A stretch of DNA of 64,000 bases from positions 1-64,000 of the forward strand of contig JAGBGK010000058.1 in NCBI GenBank assembly GCA_017936005.1. Reading direction: 5' to 3'. The stretch comes from Tidjanibacter sp. (GTDB lineage: Bacteria > Bacteroidota > Bacteroidia > Bacteroidales > Rikenellaceae). A program made the translations under genes and the position numbers. Shown here piece by piece: positions 41,916-50,783 of the stretch. The notes under the pieces were generated by a model. That model made no database searches. It was not told where the DNA came from and was given only the letters and a program-made list of their open reading frames with translations. The stretch's first letter is position 1. Each line of letters begins with the position of its first letter.

Positions 41916-43922
41916 ATGCGTATCTTATCTCGACTTTTTGCACTGACAGCGGCTCTTGTGGCCGCTGTCGGCGTAGCAGGGGCACAAAGCCCCAGGGAGG
42001 AGGTCTTTGGCCTTCTTAACCTCGATATGCCCGAGTTGGCCGCAGTCAAGGCACACTATGAGGAGGGTAGGGTGGAGGAGGCCGCCGAGGCTTTGCTGGC
42101 CTACTACAAGGGTCGTACACACATCACCACGCCCGATATTCCCAACCCTGCCGCTGTGAGCATCTCGCCCACCGAGCAGAAGTGGGCAGACGAGGCCCTC
42201 GAACACACCTTCTTTGTACACTATGGCTACCAGCCATCGTTCAACTATGGCGAGGATATCGATTGGAGGTATTGGCCCGTGAGGGACAACGAACTTCGTT
42301 GGCAACTCCACCGCCACAAGTGGTTTACCCCAATGGGTAAGGCCTATCGTGTGAGCGGCGAGGAGAAGTATGCCGAAGAGTGGACCAAGCAGTACATCGA
42401 TTGGATAAGGAAAAACCCCCTTGTGAAAATCAGCAAGGAGGAGTATGAAATCAACGATGAGAGCACCGCTAAGGCCGATGCCGAGAATGCTCGCTTTGCG
42501 TGGAGGCCTTTGGAGGTGAGCCACCGTTTGGAGGACCAGACTCTCCAATTCCAACTCTTCATCCCTTCGCCCCACTTTACGGCCGATTTCCTGTGTGAGT
42601 TCCTCGTGAACTACCACCGCCACGCAGAGCACATCCTGGGTAACTATTCCGAGAGGGGTAACCACCTCCTCTTCCAAGCCCAAAGGATGCTCTATGCCGG
42701 CACCTTCTTCCCCGAATTTAGGAGGGCCGAGGTGTGGCGAGAGAGTGGCGTGGGTATTCTCAATAGGGAGGTTGAGGTGCAGGTTTTTGACGATGGCGGA
42801 CACTTTGAACTCTGTCCACACTACCACCTCGCTACCATCAACATCTTCTATGAGGCTCTCCAAGTGGCCACCCTTAATGGCTTCAAGAGTGCCTTCCCAC
42901 AGAGCTTTGTGGATGCGTTGGAAAAGATGGCCGAGTTCTATATCAACATCTGCTTCCCCGACTACGAAAACCCCTGTTTTAGTGATGCAAAGATTGCCCA
43001 CAAAGGGGAGGTTATCAAGAACTATCGTGCGTGGTTGGATGTCTTTGGCGACAATGGCTTGGTGCGCTATATGGCCACCGAGGGTAAGGAGGGTGCTCTG
43101 CCCGACTACGAGTCCAAAGGACACCTCACGGCGGGCTTCTTTACGTTCCGTAGCGGTTGGGGAGAGGATGCAGTGCAGATGGTCGTTAAGGCCGGCCCCA
43201 AAGGAGAGTGGCACTGCCAACCCGATAATGGTACCTTTGAACTGTGGTACAACGGCCACCGACTGATGGCCGATAGTGGCTCCTATATCTACGCAGGCGA
43301 TGCCGAGGTGATGAAGTGGCGTAATTGGTTCCGCCAAACTGCCGTTCACAACACCCTCACGCTGGATGGCAAAAACCTCCAAACTACCGAGTCGAAAACG
43401 CTCCTCTGGCAACCCGAAGGCGAGGTGCAGGTGCTCGTGACGGAGAACCCTTCGTATGAGGGCCTCATCCACCGCAGAACGGTGTTCTTTGTGGAGGAGA
43501 GCTATTTTGTGATTGTGGATGAGGCTGTTGGTAGTGCCGAGGGAGTGGTTAATCTCAACTACCAAATGCCCGTAGGAGAGGTCAGGATTGATGGTGAAAA
43601 GATGCGCTGCGAGTCGCTCAACGCCTTCGATAGCAACCTCACGCTCCAATGCTTTGCTCCTCGTGGCGCAAAGATGGTTGAGGCCGAGGGGTGGTTCTCG
43701 GACAAATATAAGAGCAAGGTGGAACGCAAGAGGGTGAGTGTTGATGTGACCAAGAGTGCTACCACCGAGTCGGTGCGTTACGTTACGGTTATCGTACCTC
43801 ACAAAGAGGCCCAAAATGGGCCCAAAATCAGCGCAAAACTCGTTGGAGAGTACAATCCTAACGGAGTGAGCGTGAATGTCAAGGTGGACAAAAAGAGCCG
43901 CAATTTGAAGGTGAAATTCTAA
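41916..43922 (+). CDS. PL12 heparin-sulfate lyase (heparinase III type), exported
   Basis: 668 residues with signal peptide MRILSRLFALTAALVAAV. Eliminates heparan sulfate or heparin chains to unsaturated products. An alpha/alpha toroid (about 60-380; HRHKWFTPMGKAYRVSGEEK, WRPLEVSHRLED) is followed by a heparinase II/III beta-sandwich (FRSGWGEDAVQMVVKAGPKG to the end). Candidate catalytic residues Asn249 (ERGNHLLF), Tyr303 (CPHYHL), His433 (EWHCQPDNG) and His478 (QTAVHNTLTLDG) each sit nine positions beyond the Asn240, Tyr294, His424 and His469 that I recall for Pedobacter HepIII, a consistent offset. Same order as PL12-GH88 in the heparin locus of B. thetaiotaomicron. Confidence 0.9.
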   Translation: MRILSRLFALTAALVAAVGVAGAQSPREEVFGLLNLDMPELAAVKAHYEEGRVEEAAEALLAYYKGRTHITTPDIPNPAAVSISPTEQKWADEALEHTFFVHYGYQPSFNYGEDIDWRYWPVRDNELRWQLHRHKWFTPMGKAYRVSGEEKYAEEWTKQYIDWIRKNPLVKISKEEYEINDESTAKADAENARFAWRPLEVSHRLEDQTLQFQLFIPSPHFTADFLCEFLVNYHRHAEHILGNYSERGNHLLFQAQRMLYAGTFFPEFRRAEVWRESGVGILNREVEVQVFDDGGHFELCPHYHLATINIFYEALQVATLNGFKSAFPQSFVDALEKMAEFYINICFPDYENPCFSDAKIAHKGEVIKNYRAWLDVFGDNGLVRYMATEGKEGALPDYESKGHLTAGFFTFRSGWGEDAVQMVVKAGPKGEWHCQPDNGTFELWYNGHRLMADSGSYIYAGDAEVMKWRNWFRQTAVHNTLTLDGKNLQTTESKTLLWQPEGEVQVLVTENPSYEGLIHRRTVFFVEESYFVIVDEAVGSAEGVVNLNYQMPVGEVRIDGEKMRCESLNAFDSNLTLQCFAPRGAKMVEAEGWFSDKYKSKVERKRVSVDVTKSATTESVRYVTVIVPHKEAQNGPKISAKLVGEYNPNGVSVNVKVDKKSRNLKVKF

Positions 43923-43938
43923 ATTAGTGAGAATGGAT

Positions 43939-45144
43939 ATGAAAAACCACATCATCTGTCTATTGGCCCTAATGGGAGTGATTTGCACCGGTTGTGGCAG
44001 GCCCAATATTATTGACGAGAACATTGCTAATGCCGAGGTGCAGCTATCCGCTCTGCTGGCCGCAAGCCAGCAGGATGGACAAATCCGCATCCCATCCACC
44101 TATCGTGACGGTAAGGTGAGATTTGTCCCCAAACACGATTGGGTTAGTGGCTTTTTCGCCGGCTCGCTGTGGTATATGTATGAACTCACGGGCGACGAAA
44201 AGTGGGCCGAGGCAGCACAACAACACACCGAACATCTGCACGATATCCAATATCTGACCTGGCACCACGACGTGGGTTTTATGGTCTATGACAGCTATGG
44301 TAATGGCCGTAGGCTCAAAGGATTAGTGCAGTATGATACGGTGATTGTGAACACGGCAAAATCTCTGGCTACCCGCTTCCGTCCAGAGGCAGGCGTGCTC
44401 CAATCGTGGCCAGCCGACAAGGGGTGGCAGGCACAGAGAGGGTGGAAGTGTCCTGTGATTATCGACAATATGATGAACCTCGAACTGCTCTTCAAAGCAA
44501 GCGAAATCAGTGGCGATGACACATTCAAAAACATTGCCATTAGCCACTCCGATAAGACCATCCTGCACCATTACAGGGACGATTACAGCACTTGGCACGT
44601 GGTCGATTATGACCACGAAACGGGCGCTATAAGGGGTAAGTGTACCGCCCAGGGTGCAGCCGATGACTCGGCTTGGGCAAGAGGTCAGGCGTGGGGACTC
44701 TATGGCTACACGCTGGCCTACCGCTTTACTAAGGATGAGAGGTATTTGCAGCAGGCACAACACGTTGTGGAGTTTATCTTCTCCCACCCAAACCTGCCCG
44801 AGGATTTGGTGCCATATTGGGATTATAATGCCCCTGAAATTCCTAATACTCCGAGAGATGTGTCATCGGCAGCCATCGCCGCTTCGGCCCTCTATGAGTT
44901 GTATGATATGACCAAAAATAAGGAGTATAAGGCGTTGGCCGACACAATCATTGAGTCGCTCTCCTCGCCTGCGTATAGGGCAGAACAGGGCACTAATGGT
45001 GGCTTTATTTTGATGCACTCGGTGGGTAGTATCCCTCATAATAGTAGCATTGATGTGCCGCTGAACTATGCCGATTACTACTTCTTGGAGGCACTCGTAA
45101 GGAAGAGAAATATCGAAAACGGAGGCTCGGCAGTGCCGATGTAG
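43939..45144 (+). CDS. Second GH88 unsaturated glucuronyl hydrolase, lipoprotein
   Basis: 401 residues from the ATG at 43939 (MKNHIICLLALMGVICTGC, lipobox TGC); a GTG at 43927 and an ATG at 43933 are alternatives two to four codons upstream. GH88 residues: Asp111 in HHDVGFMVYDSYGN and Asp176 in VIIDNMMNLELLF; DWVSGFFAGSLWY and DDSAWARGQAWGLYG are present. It ends the locus, directly before a perfect terminator. Having two GH88 enzymes suggests different preferences, for example sulfated versus unsulfated or chain-length differences. That is inference. Confidence 0.9.
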   Translation: MKNHIICLLALMGVICTGCGRPNIIDENIANAEVQLSALLAASQQDGQIRIPSTYRDGKVRFVPKHDWVSGFFAGSLWYMYELTGDEKWAEAAQQHTEHLHDIQYLTWHHDVGFMVYDSYGNGRRLKGLVQYDTVIVNTAKSLATRFRPEAGVLQSWPADKGWQAQRGWKCPVIIDNMMNLELLFKASEISGDDTFKNIAISHSDKTILHHYRDDYSTWHVVDYDHETGAIRGKCTAQGAADDSAWARGQAWGLYGYTLAYRFTKDERYLQQAQHVVEFIFSHPNLPEDLVPYWDYNAPEIPNTPRDVSSAAIAASALYELYDMTKNKEYKALADTIIESLSSPAYRAEQGTNGGFILMHSVGSIPHNSSIDVPLNYADYYFLEALVRKRNIENGGSAVPM

Positions 45145-45179
45145 TGAGGGGCTGATAGGCCTTTGTTGACTCTGTTTTG

Positions 45180-45226
45180 AAGGGCTGTTTAGTGCAAAAA
45201 TTTCGCACTAAACAGCCCTTATTTTG
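45180..45226 (+). terminator. Strong terminator ending the heparan-sulfate locus
   Basis: A perfect 16-bp stem, AAGGGCTGTTTAGTGC (45180-45195) with its complement (45205-45220), followed by ATTTTGTG. It insulates the locus from the capsule operon. Confidence 0.92.
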
Positions 45227-45373
45227 TGTGCAAAAACCATTGCTTGGATGTGCAAATTAACTGCTGTTTTTTGTCGGTTAAATGAGAAAAAACGGAGTGT
45301 AAAAGAGCTTTCAAATCCTATTTTCAAGAGGGAAAATTGAACATAAACAGTTGGAAAAATTAGTCGTTAATTG
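45227..45373. other. Gap upstream of the capsule promoter
   Basis: AT-rich, no gene, no clear inverted repeats around the promoter of the kind that would make it invertible. A weak palindrome-like TTTTCAAGAGGGAAAA lies near 45330. Confidence 0.5.
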
Positions 45374-45405
45374 TTTGGTGAGTTGGTTTAATTGTGTATC
45401 TTTGC
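45374..45405 (+). promoter_or_regulatory. Promoter of the capsule locus
   Basis: TTTG (45374-45377) and TATCTTTGC (45397-45405), separated by exactly 19 bases, match the -33 and -7 consensus at both ends. The first start codon is 255 bases downstream, leaving a long leader. Confidence 0.8.
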
Positions 45406-45660
45406 GAATATAAACTCTGGTGGTCTGCGTTGTTAATGCATAGTGACGATTGCATTTTCTTTTAGGCGTGGGCTGTAACTGATTGGTAATCACTTTGTTA
45501 TACGGTTGCCAATGTCCCCAAGGTGTGCCCGTTAGTGAGATAATTGGAGCGTTGTTTTAGGCTAAAATATGCTTCGTGAAAGGTGGTAAAATAACTCTTT
45601 CTGATGGCAAAAACGGGTGTAATCAATGAGTAGCCCTCAACGTAGTTGAGAAAAAAGTAT
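45406..45660 (+). promoter_or_regulatory. Long leader of the capsule mRNA with hairpins
   Basis: No gene is seen. AATGCA (45435-45440) pairs with TGCATT (45451-45456) and is followed by TTCTTTT, a weak intrinsic-terminator shape. TGATT and AATCA pair around 45480-45492. CTCAAC (45636-45641) pairs with GTTGAG (45645-45650) only 10 bases before the upxY ATG at 45661, where it could gate translation. UpxY-type proteins are known to prevent early termination in such leaders. Confidence 0.5.
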
Positions 45661-46317
45661 ATGAATACCACAAAAAACTCGGCAAAATCAAACGAAAAAA
45701 TGGCCCTTTCCGATGCGGATGTTTCGGTGTCGGATGGTGTTGTGTCTATGTCGGGTGAGAATAAGACGCTCCACCCTCATCCCACCACCGAGTGGTATGT
45801 GATGAGGGTAACCTATCAGAGGGAGCTGGTGGCCCAGAGATTGCTCGACGGAATGGGGGTGAAAAGTTTTGTGCCGACAATGAAGGTCAAAAGGCGCAAA
45901 TCGGGGGGAGGTACCTATTGGCGAGAGGAGGCCAAAGTGCATAACTACATCTTCGTCTATGCCACTCTACCCGACATCCAAAACATCAAAACCACCAAAA
46001 TAACCTATCTGCGCTATATGATGGGCAAGGGTGACGATGGACACCCGGTGCCGCAGTATGTACCCCAGAAACAGATGGAGGACTTTATGGCAGTATGTCG
46101 TAGCGAGGGTGCAACATATTTGGACACGGAGATCGACCTCCGCAAAGGCGACAGGGTGCGTATTGTGGGTGGCCCTCTGAAAGGCGTTGAGGGTGTGTAC
46201 ACCAAAACAAGCGGACGGCACGAGCGCCGAGTGGTGGTTCGCATTGAGGGTGTGGCCGCAGTGGCTACCATTGCCTTCCCCGCCTCCGAGGTGGAAAAAC
46301 TAGAAAAAGAGAATTAG
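45661..46317 (+). CDS. upxY: UpxY-type NusG-like transcription antiterminator
   Basis: 218 residues from the ATG at 45661 (MNTTKNSAKSNEK); a TTG at 45646 would overlap the hairpin and is less likely. The NusG N-terminal domain is visible (EWYVMRVTYQRELVAQRLL, KVHNYIFVYATLPD), and the KOW motif near the end (RKGDRVRIVGGPLKGVEGVY). In Bacteroides, one such protein opens each capsule locus and keeps RNA polymerase from stopping in its own leader; a UpxZ inhibitor usually follows. No UpxZ is seen here: a WecA-type gene follows after 28 bases. Role inferred from family and position. Confidence 0.88.
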   Translation: MNTTKNSAKSNEKMALSDADVSVSDGVVSMSGENKTLHPHPTTEWYVMRVTYQRELVAQRLLDGMGVKSFVPTMKVKRRKSGGGTYWREEAKVHNYIFVYATLPDIQNIKTTKITYLRYMMGKGDDGHPVPQYVPQKQMEDFMAVCRSEGATYLDTEIDLRKGDRVRIVGGPLKGVEGVYTKTSGRHERRVVVRIEGVAAVATIAFPASEVEKLEKEN

Positions 46318-46345
46318 AAACAAGTAACCCAAAATAGCTTAGATT

Positions 46346-47539
46346 ATGTCGTTGTGCATGATTATAGTGCCAGCTTTGGCCGCATTTATTGCAACAATTT
46401 GGTTTCAGCCTCACGTATTACGCATTGCAAAAGAAAAAAACATTGTGGATAATCCGAATGCGAGAAAATTGCAACGTGTTCCAATTCCTATGATGGGTGG
46501 GGTGGCTGTTGTTTTTGGGTTATTAGTTGGCATGATCACTTTTAGCTTATTTGGAGATTTTGATGATATGCTGGCAGTACTTGTCTGCATGACAATTATG
46601 ATGTTTGTCGGGATGATAGATGACATTATTGGATTATCTTTCAAAACGCGTTTTTTTGTGGAAATTTTGTTGGTTTCTGCGTTGATTGTTTCGACAGGTA
46701 ATCAGATTAATAATTTCCATGGACTGTGGGGGATAACTATTGTTCCCGATTGGGTTTCTGTGCCTCTAACCATATTTGCTTGTGTGGGTATTATCAATGC
46801 GGTGAATTTGATAGATGGCGTGGATGGATACTCGTCAGGCTATTGTGTAATGGCATGCCTGTATTTTGGCTATGTTTTTTGGAAGTTAGGTGATGTACAT
46901 ATGGTCGTCTTGTCTGCGATTACAATTGGGTCCTTGTTACCGTTCTTTTTTTGTAATGTTTTTGGAAAGCACTCCAAGATGTTCATTGGCGATGCAGGAA
47001 CTTTATCAATGGGAATTCTGATGTCGACCTTTGTGATGAATATGCTCACTGCAACCACAGATTCGACTGCTGTGGCCGACAATTTGGGCCTTATTCCCCT
47101 TTCGTTGGCAATTATGAGTGTACCCATTTTCGATACGTTGCGAGTTATGGGGTCGCGCATTCTTAGAGGAACCTCGCCATTTAAGCCCGACAAAACACAT
47201 CTCCATCACGCATTTATCGACCTTGGATTCTCGCATATTGGTACAACATTCTCGATTTTGTGTCTCAATTCATTTGTGGTTTTATGTTGGTTTATTGCTT
47301 ATAAGTTGGGAGTCTCAGTAGATGTGCAACTCTACATAGTAATAGCTTTGGGCACCATTATAGCTTTCGTATTCTACTGGTTTGTTCAATACAATATCCG
47401 TAAGAATACCCGCATTTTTAGGGTGTTGAAGATTGTAGGACGAGCCACACATTTGGAGCGCAAAGGTATTTGGGAAGTGTTGCAGAAATGGCTTGACCGC
47501 AAATCGACTCCCAAAGAAGAAAAAGAAAATGTGGCATAG
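46346..47539 (+). CDS. WecA/MraY-family polyprenyl-phosphate sugar-1-phosphate transferase
   Basis: 397 residues with about ten membrane segments. Transfers a HexNAc-1-phosphate onto the carrier lipid, the first step of the repeat unit. Motifs: DNPNARKLQRVPIPMMGGVAV, DDIIGLSFKTRF, NLIDGVDGYSSG, MFIGDAGTLSMG and the His-rich HLHHAF of the WecA type. A short C-terminal helix-rich tail follows. AT-richer than upxY and ugd around it. The exact donor sugar cannot be read from sequence. Confidence 0.9.
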   Translation: MSLCMIIVPALAAFIATIWFQPHVLRIAKEKNIVDNPNARKLQRVPIPMMGGVAVVFGLLVGMITFSLFGDFDDMLAVLVCMTIMMFVGMIDDIIGLSFKTRFFVEILLVSALIVSTGNQINNFHGLWGITIVPDWVSVPLTIFACVGIINAVNLIDGVDGYSSGYCVMACLYFGYVFWKLGDVHMVVLSAITIGSLLPFFFCNVFGKHSKMFIGDAGTLSMGILMSTFVMNMLTATTDSTAVADNLGLIPLSLAIMSVPIFDTLRVMGSRILRGTSPFKPDKTHLHHAFIDLGFSHIGTTFSILCLNSFVVLCWFIAYKLGVSVDVQLYIVIALGTIIAFVFYWFVQYNIRKNTRIFRVLKIVGRATHLERKGIWEVLQKWLDRKSTPKEEKENVA

Positions 47540-47544
47540 TTGTT

Positions 47545-47979
47545 ATGGCAGCGATAAAAATTGTTGAGGGAGAGGTGTTTGTGGACCGCAGAGGGGAGAT
47601 ACTCTCGGTCAATAGTCTTGACTTTGCGGAGATTAAGCGAAGCTATACCATTACTAACGCCGACACAGAGATTATTCGTGGTTGGCACGGACATCAGGAC
47701 GAAAAGAAGTGGTTTTGGTGTCTAAGGGGTGGTTTTACGGGCGCTTTTGTGGAAATAGATGATTGGAACAATCCCAGCAAGGAACTAACACCACAGATTT
47801 ACAATTTGCGTGCTAACCGAAGTCAAGTGATTTGTGTGCCCGAAGGGTATGCAAATTGTTTCCGTGCTACTGAACCCGATTCGCTGTTGATGGTCTTTTC
47901 GAGCAAGACCTACCCTGAGTGCTTGTCGGATAGTTGGCGCTATGAGCCAAACTATTGGTTCGATTGGAATGAGATTTAG
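47545..47979 (+). CDS. RmlC/WxcM-like cupin, sugar-nucleotide isomerase or epimerase
   Basis: 144 residues, no signal peptide. One cupin domain with RGWHGHQDEKKWFWCLRGGF, the His and Lys positions expected in RmlC-like and FdtA/WxcM-like proteins, and VPEGYANCF, comparable to the PxGxAxGF of RmlC. Likely changes a sugar nucleotide for the capsule. No rmlA, rmlB or rmlD is visible in the window, so the substrate is unknown. Starts 5 bases after the WecA-type gene. Confidence 0.75.
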   Translation: MAAIKIVEGEVFVDRRGEILSVNSLDFAEIKRSYTITNADTEIIRGWHGHQDEKKWFWCLRGGFTGAFVEIDDWNNPSKELTPQIYNLRANRSQVICVPEGYANCFRATEPDSLLMVFSSKTYPECLSDSWRYEPNYWFDWNEI

Positions 47980-48185
47980 AAGTTGATTAAAATTTAGTTA
48001 CTTCATTCTTTTATAACTCTTTACGGCCATATCACTTTCTAATTCTCGTTATATAGCCACCGCTATACGTCTCAAATCAGAAGGGGGGAATAGCAACACA
48101 ATAGGCCATAAAATAATTTCGTAAACAAAGCAGCTTCTTAACACAACGGGAGTTCTGCGAAAATAGTGTAAAGGTAAGACAGACG
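47980..48185. other. Gap before ugd
   Basis: 206 bases without a gene. A perfect TATAGC-CACC-GCTATA hairpin at 48052-48067. No consensus -7 element was found, so ugd is probably read from the upstream capsule transcript. Confidence 0.5.
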
Positions 48186-49424
48186 ATGAAAATTGCAGTT
48201 GCGGGAACAGGATATGTGGGTTTGAGTATCGCCACGCTGTTGGCACAGCACAACGAGGTGGTGGCTGTGGATGTGGTGGCCGAGAAGGTCGCCGCAATCA
48301 ATGCTCGCAAAGCCCCAATCAAGGACGAGTACATCGAGAAGTATTTTGCCGAGAAGGAGCTCAATCTTCGAGCAACGCTGGATATGCAGGAGGCATATGC
48401 AGGGGCCGATTATGTGATTGTGGCGGTGCCTACCAACTACGATTCTCATAAGAACTTCTTCGATACAACTCTGGTAGAGAGGGTTGTTAGCGAGGTCGCC
48501 AACCACAATCCCCAAGCAGTCATCGTTATCAAATCTACCGTTCCGGTGGGCTACACCGAGAGCATCAGTAGAAAGTTTACGGAGAATACGATTCTCTTTT
48601 CGCCGGAGTTCCTCAGGGAGAGTAAGGCACTCTATGATAACCTACACCCCAGCCGAATCATTGTGGGATACCCCAAAGGCAATAGCGAGGCAGCAGAGGC
48701 GGCAGAGGAGTTTGCGGGATTGCTCCGTGAGGGTGCATTGAAGGAGGAGGTGCCCGTTATGTTGATGGGTACAACCGAGGCCGAGGCAGTGAAACTGTTT
48801 GCCAACACCTACCTTGCTCTGCGAGTGAGCTATTTTAACGAACTTGATACCTACGCCGAGATTAAGGGATTGAACACAAAGGATATTATCGCCGGAGTGT
48901 GTCTGGACCCACGCATCGGCGACCACTACAATAATCCGTCGTTTGGCTATGGGGGCTATTGCCTGCCAAAGGACACCAAACAGCTCCTTGCCAACTACGA
49001 CGATGTGCCACAAAATATGATGACGGCCATTGTGGAGAGCAACCGTACGAGAAAGGACTTCATTGCCGACCAGGTACTTTCCAAAGCCGGATATTATGCG
49101 TATAGTGCCCAGAACGGCTACGATAGTTCCCAGGAGAGGGAGTGCATCATCGGAGTGTATAGGCTGACAATGAAAACGGGGTCGGATAATTTCCGCCAGA
49201 GTGCCATACAGGGTGTTATGAAACGCATCAAGGCTAAGGGCGCAAAGGTTATCATCTATGAGCCCACGCTCGAAGATGGCACCACATTCTTTGGCTCGGA
49301 GGTGGTGAACAACCTTGCAGAGTTCAAGGCTCGTTCGCAAGCCATCATTGCCAACCGCTACGAAGACGCGCTTGCCGATGTTGAGGAAAAGGTCTACACA
49401 AGGGACCTCTTCAAGCGCGATTAA
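48186..49424 (+). CDS. ugd: UDP-glucose/UDP-sugar 6-dehydrogenase
   Basis: 412 residues. Oxidises UDP-glucose (or a UDP-HexNAc) twice to the uronic acid. The N-terminal NAD site is [17 protein letters not shown], followed by KSTVPVGYT and SPEFLRES. The catalytic Cys259 is in [12 protein letters not shown], and the middle domain shows [17 protein letters not shown]. Full length. Suggests an acidic capsule. The protein resembles the single-operon Bacteroides type rather than the UDP-ManNAc dehydrogenases, but specificity is not certain. Confidence 0.88.
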   Translation: MKIAVAGTGYVGLSIATLLAQHNEVVAVDVVAEKVAAINARKAPIKDEYIEKYFAEKELNLRATLDMQEAYAGADYVIVAVPTNYDSHKNFFDTTLVERVVSEVANHNPQAVIVIKSTVPVGYTESISRKFTENTILFSPEFLRESKALYDNLHPSRIIVGYPKGNSEAAEAAEEFAGLLREGALKEEVPVMLMGTTEAEAVKLFANTYLALRVSYFNELDTYAEIKGLNTKDIIAGVCLDPRIGDHYNNPSFGYGGYCLPKDTKQLLANYDDVPQNMMTAIVESNRTRKDFIADQVLSKAGYYAYSAQNGYDSSQERECIIGVYRLTMKTGSDNFRQSAIQGVMKRIKAKGAKVIIYEPTLEDGTTFFGSEVVNNLAEFKARSQAIIANRYEDALADVEEKVYTRDLFKRD

Positions 49425-49499
49425 TTGGGAACGATAGGGGGAGCGAGCCATATAAAGGCTAATTTTTGAAAGAAAAACAAACCACATTAGATAGATTCT

Positions 49500-50753
49500 A
49501 TGAAGATACTTTGGCTTTCCAATTGTGAATTGACCACACAACCCACCGCTACCACAGGCTCGTGGTTGCAGGCTATGTCGGCAGCACTCGCCGAGCGCGA
49601 CGATGTGGAACTGTGCAATATCACAATTGGCCGTGTTAAGGCCATAACCCGCTGTGATTGCGGAAACATAAAACAGTGGCTCATTCCCAAAGGACATCTC
49701 AAAAATGGATTGCCCCACGGGGAGAAGTTGAACGGTTTGCTCAACTTGATTGAGGAGATTGCTCCCGACTTGGTACACATTTGGGGTGTGGAACTTTTTT
49801 GGGGTCTGCTGACAGCACGTGGATATATCAAGTGTCCCACGTTGCTCGAAATACAAGGCTTACGTTCCAAATGCGCCGATGTGTGGTATGGCGGTATGAG
49901 CCTCTCGGAGGTGATTGACAGTATCAACCCACGAGAGGTGCTTCTGTTCAAGAGAGGCATTGTTCGTAGACAACTCAGGGAGCGTCGTAAGGGTAAGCAG
50001 GAGAGAGAGATTATCGCCGCACATCGTCACATATCCGTGCCCTCGGATTGGGTGAAGGCCTGCATCGCTCCACACTGCGCAGAGGGTACCGCTGTTGTGC
50101 AGAGCCACCTGCCCGTGAGGAGGGCGTTTTTGGAGGCTGCCGAGTGGGATAAACCATCCACGAAGAACGGAGTGGAACTACTGACCATATCCTCGGCTCC
50201 CATTCCATACAAGGGCATACACGTTGTGTTGAAGGCACTCTCGCTGCTCAAACAGAGGTGGCCCAATGTGCGCCTGACCATTGCCGGCGACTACGAGCAG
50301 CACCGTAAGGGGTTGAAAAAGAGCGGGTATGTCAGGCACCTGTTGAAGCAGATTAAGAGGCTCGGATTGGAGCAGAATGTTGTTCTCCCCGGAGCTCTGT
50401 CGGCCGAGCAACTTGCCGAGAGAATGCAGCAGAGCCACGCAATGATACACTCCTCGTTTGTGGAGTCCTACTCGTTGGCTTTGGCCGAGTCGATGGTGGT
50501 TGGAGTACCCAATGTGGTGGCTTGGTCGGGTGCGATGCCCGAACTTTCCACCGACAATAGGGATGCACTCTTCTATTCGCCCACGGACTACTGCAAGTGC
50601 GCTTGGCTTGTGGGACGACTTGTGGAGGATGCCGATTTGGCACAACGCCTATCCTCGGAGGCTCGCTCTCGCGCACTGATGCGCAATGCAACCGCCGCTG
50701 TTGTTGACCACCAAGTGGACACATATAGGTGGGTGTTGGAGGGTAACCGTTGA
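49500..50753 (+). CDS. GT4-type glycosyltransferase
   Basis: 417 residues, no membrane segment. GT-B fold: an N-terminal acceptor part (MKILWLSNCELTTQPTATTG) and the C-terminal donor domain with APIPYKGIHVVLKALSLLKQ, VRLTIAGDYE and the EX7E-like region SFVESYSLALAESMVVG, where both Glu are visible. It ends in TGA, one of only two complete genes here to do so. Adds a capsule sugar; donor and acceptor unknown. Confidence 0.88.
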   Translation: MKILWLSNCELTTQPTATTGSWLQAMSAALAERDDVELCNITIGRVKAITRCDCGNIKQWLIPKGHLKNGLPHGEKLNGLLNLIEEIAPDLVHIWGVELFWGLLTARGYIKCPTLLEIQGLRSKCADVWYGGMSLSEVIDSINPREVLLFKRGIVRRQLRERRKGKQEREIIAAHRHISVPSDWVKACIAPHCAEGTAVVQSHLPVRRAFLEAAEWDKPSTKNGVELLTISSAPIPYKGIHVVLKALSLLKQRWPNVRLTIAGDYEQHRKGLKKSGYVRHLLKQIKRLGLEQNVVLPGALSAEQLAERMQQSHAMIHSSFVESYSLALAESMVVGVPNVVAWSGAMPELSTDNRDALFYSPTDYCKCAWLVGRLVEDADLAQRLSSEARSRALMRNATAAVVDHQVDTYRWVLEGNR

Positions 50754-50783
50754 TAGCTAACAATACCTTGTAGCGAAAAGAGG

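Noticed and set aside
45227..45500. Invertible capsule promoter (Mpi-type) with flanking inverted repeats
   Set aside because: I searched by eye for paired inverted repeats around 45374-45405 and found none long enough. The promoter appears fixed in the ON direction.
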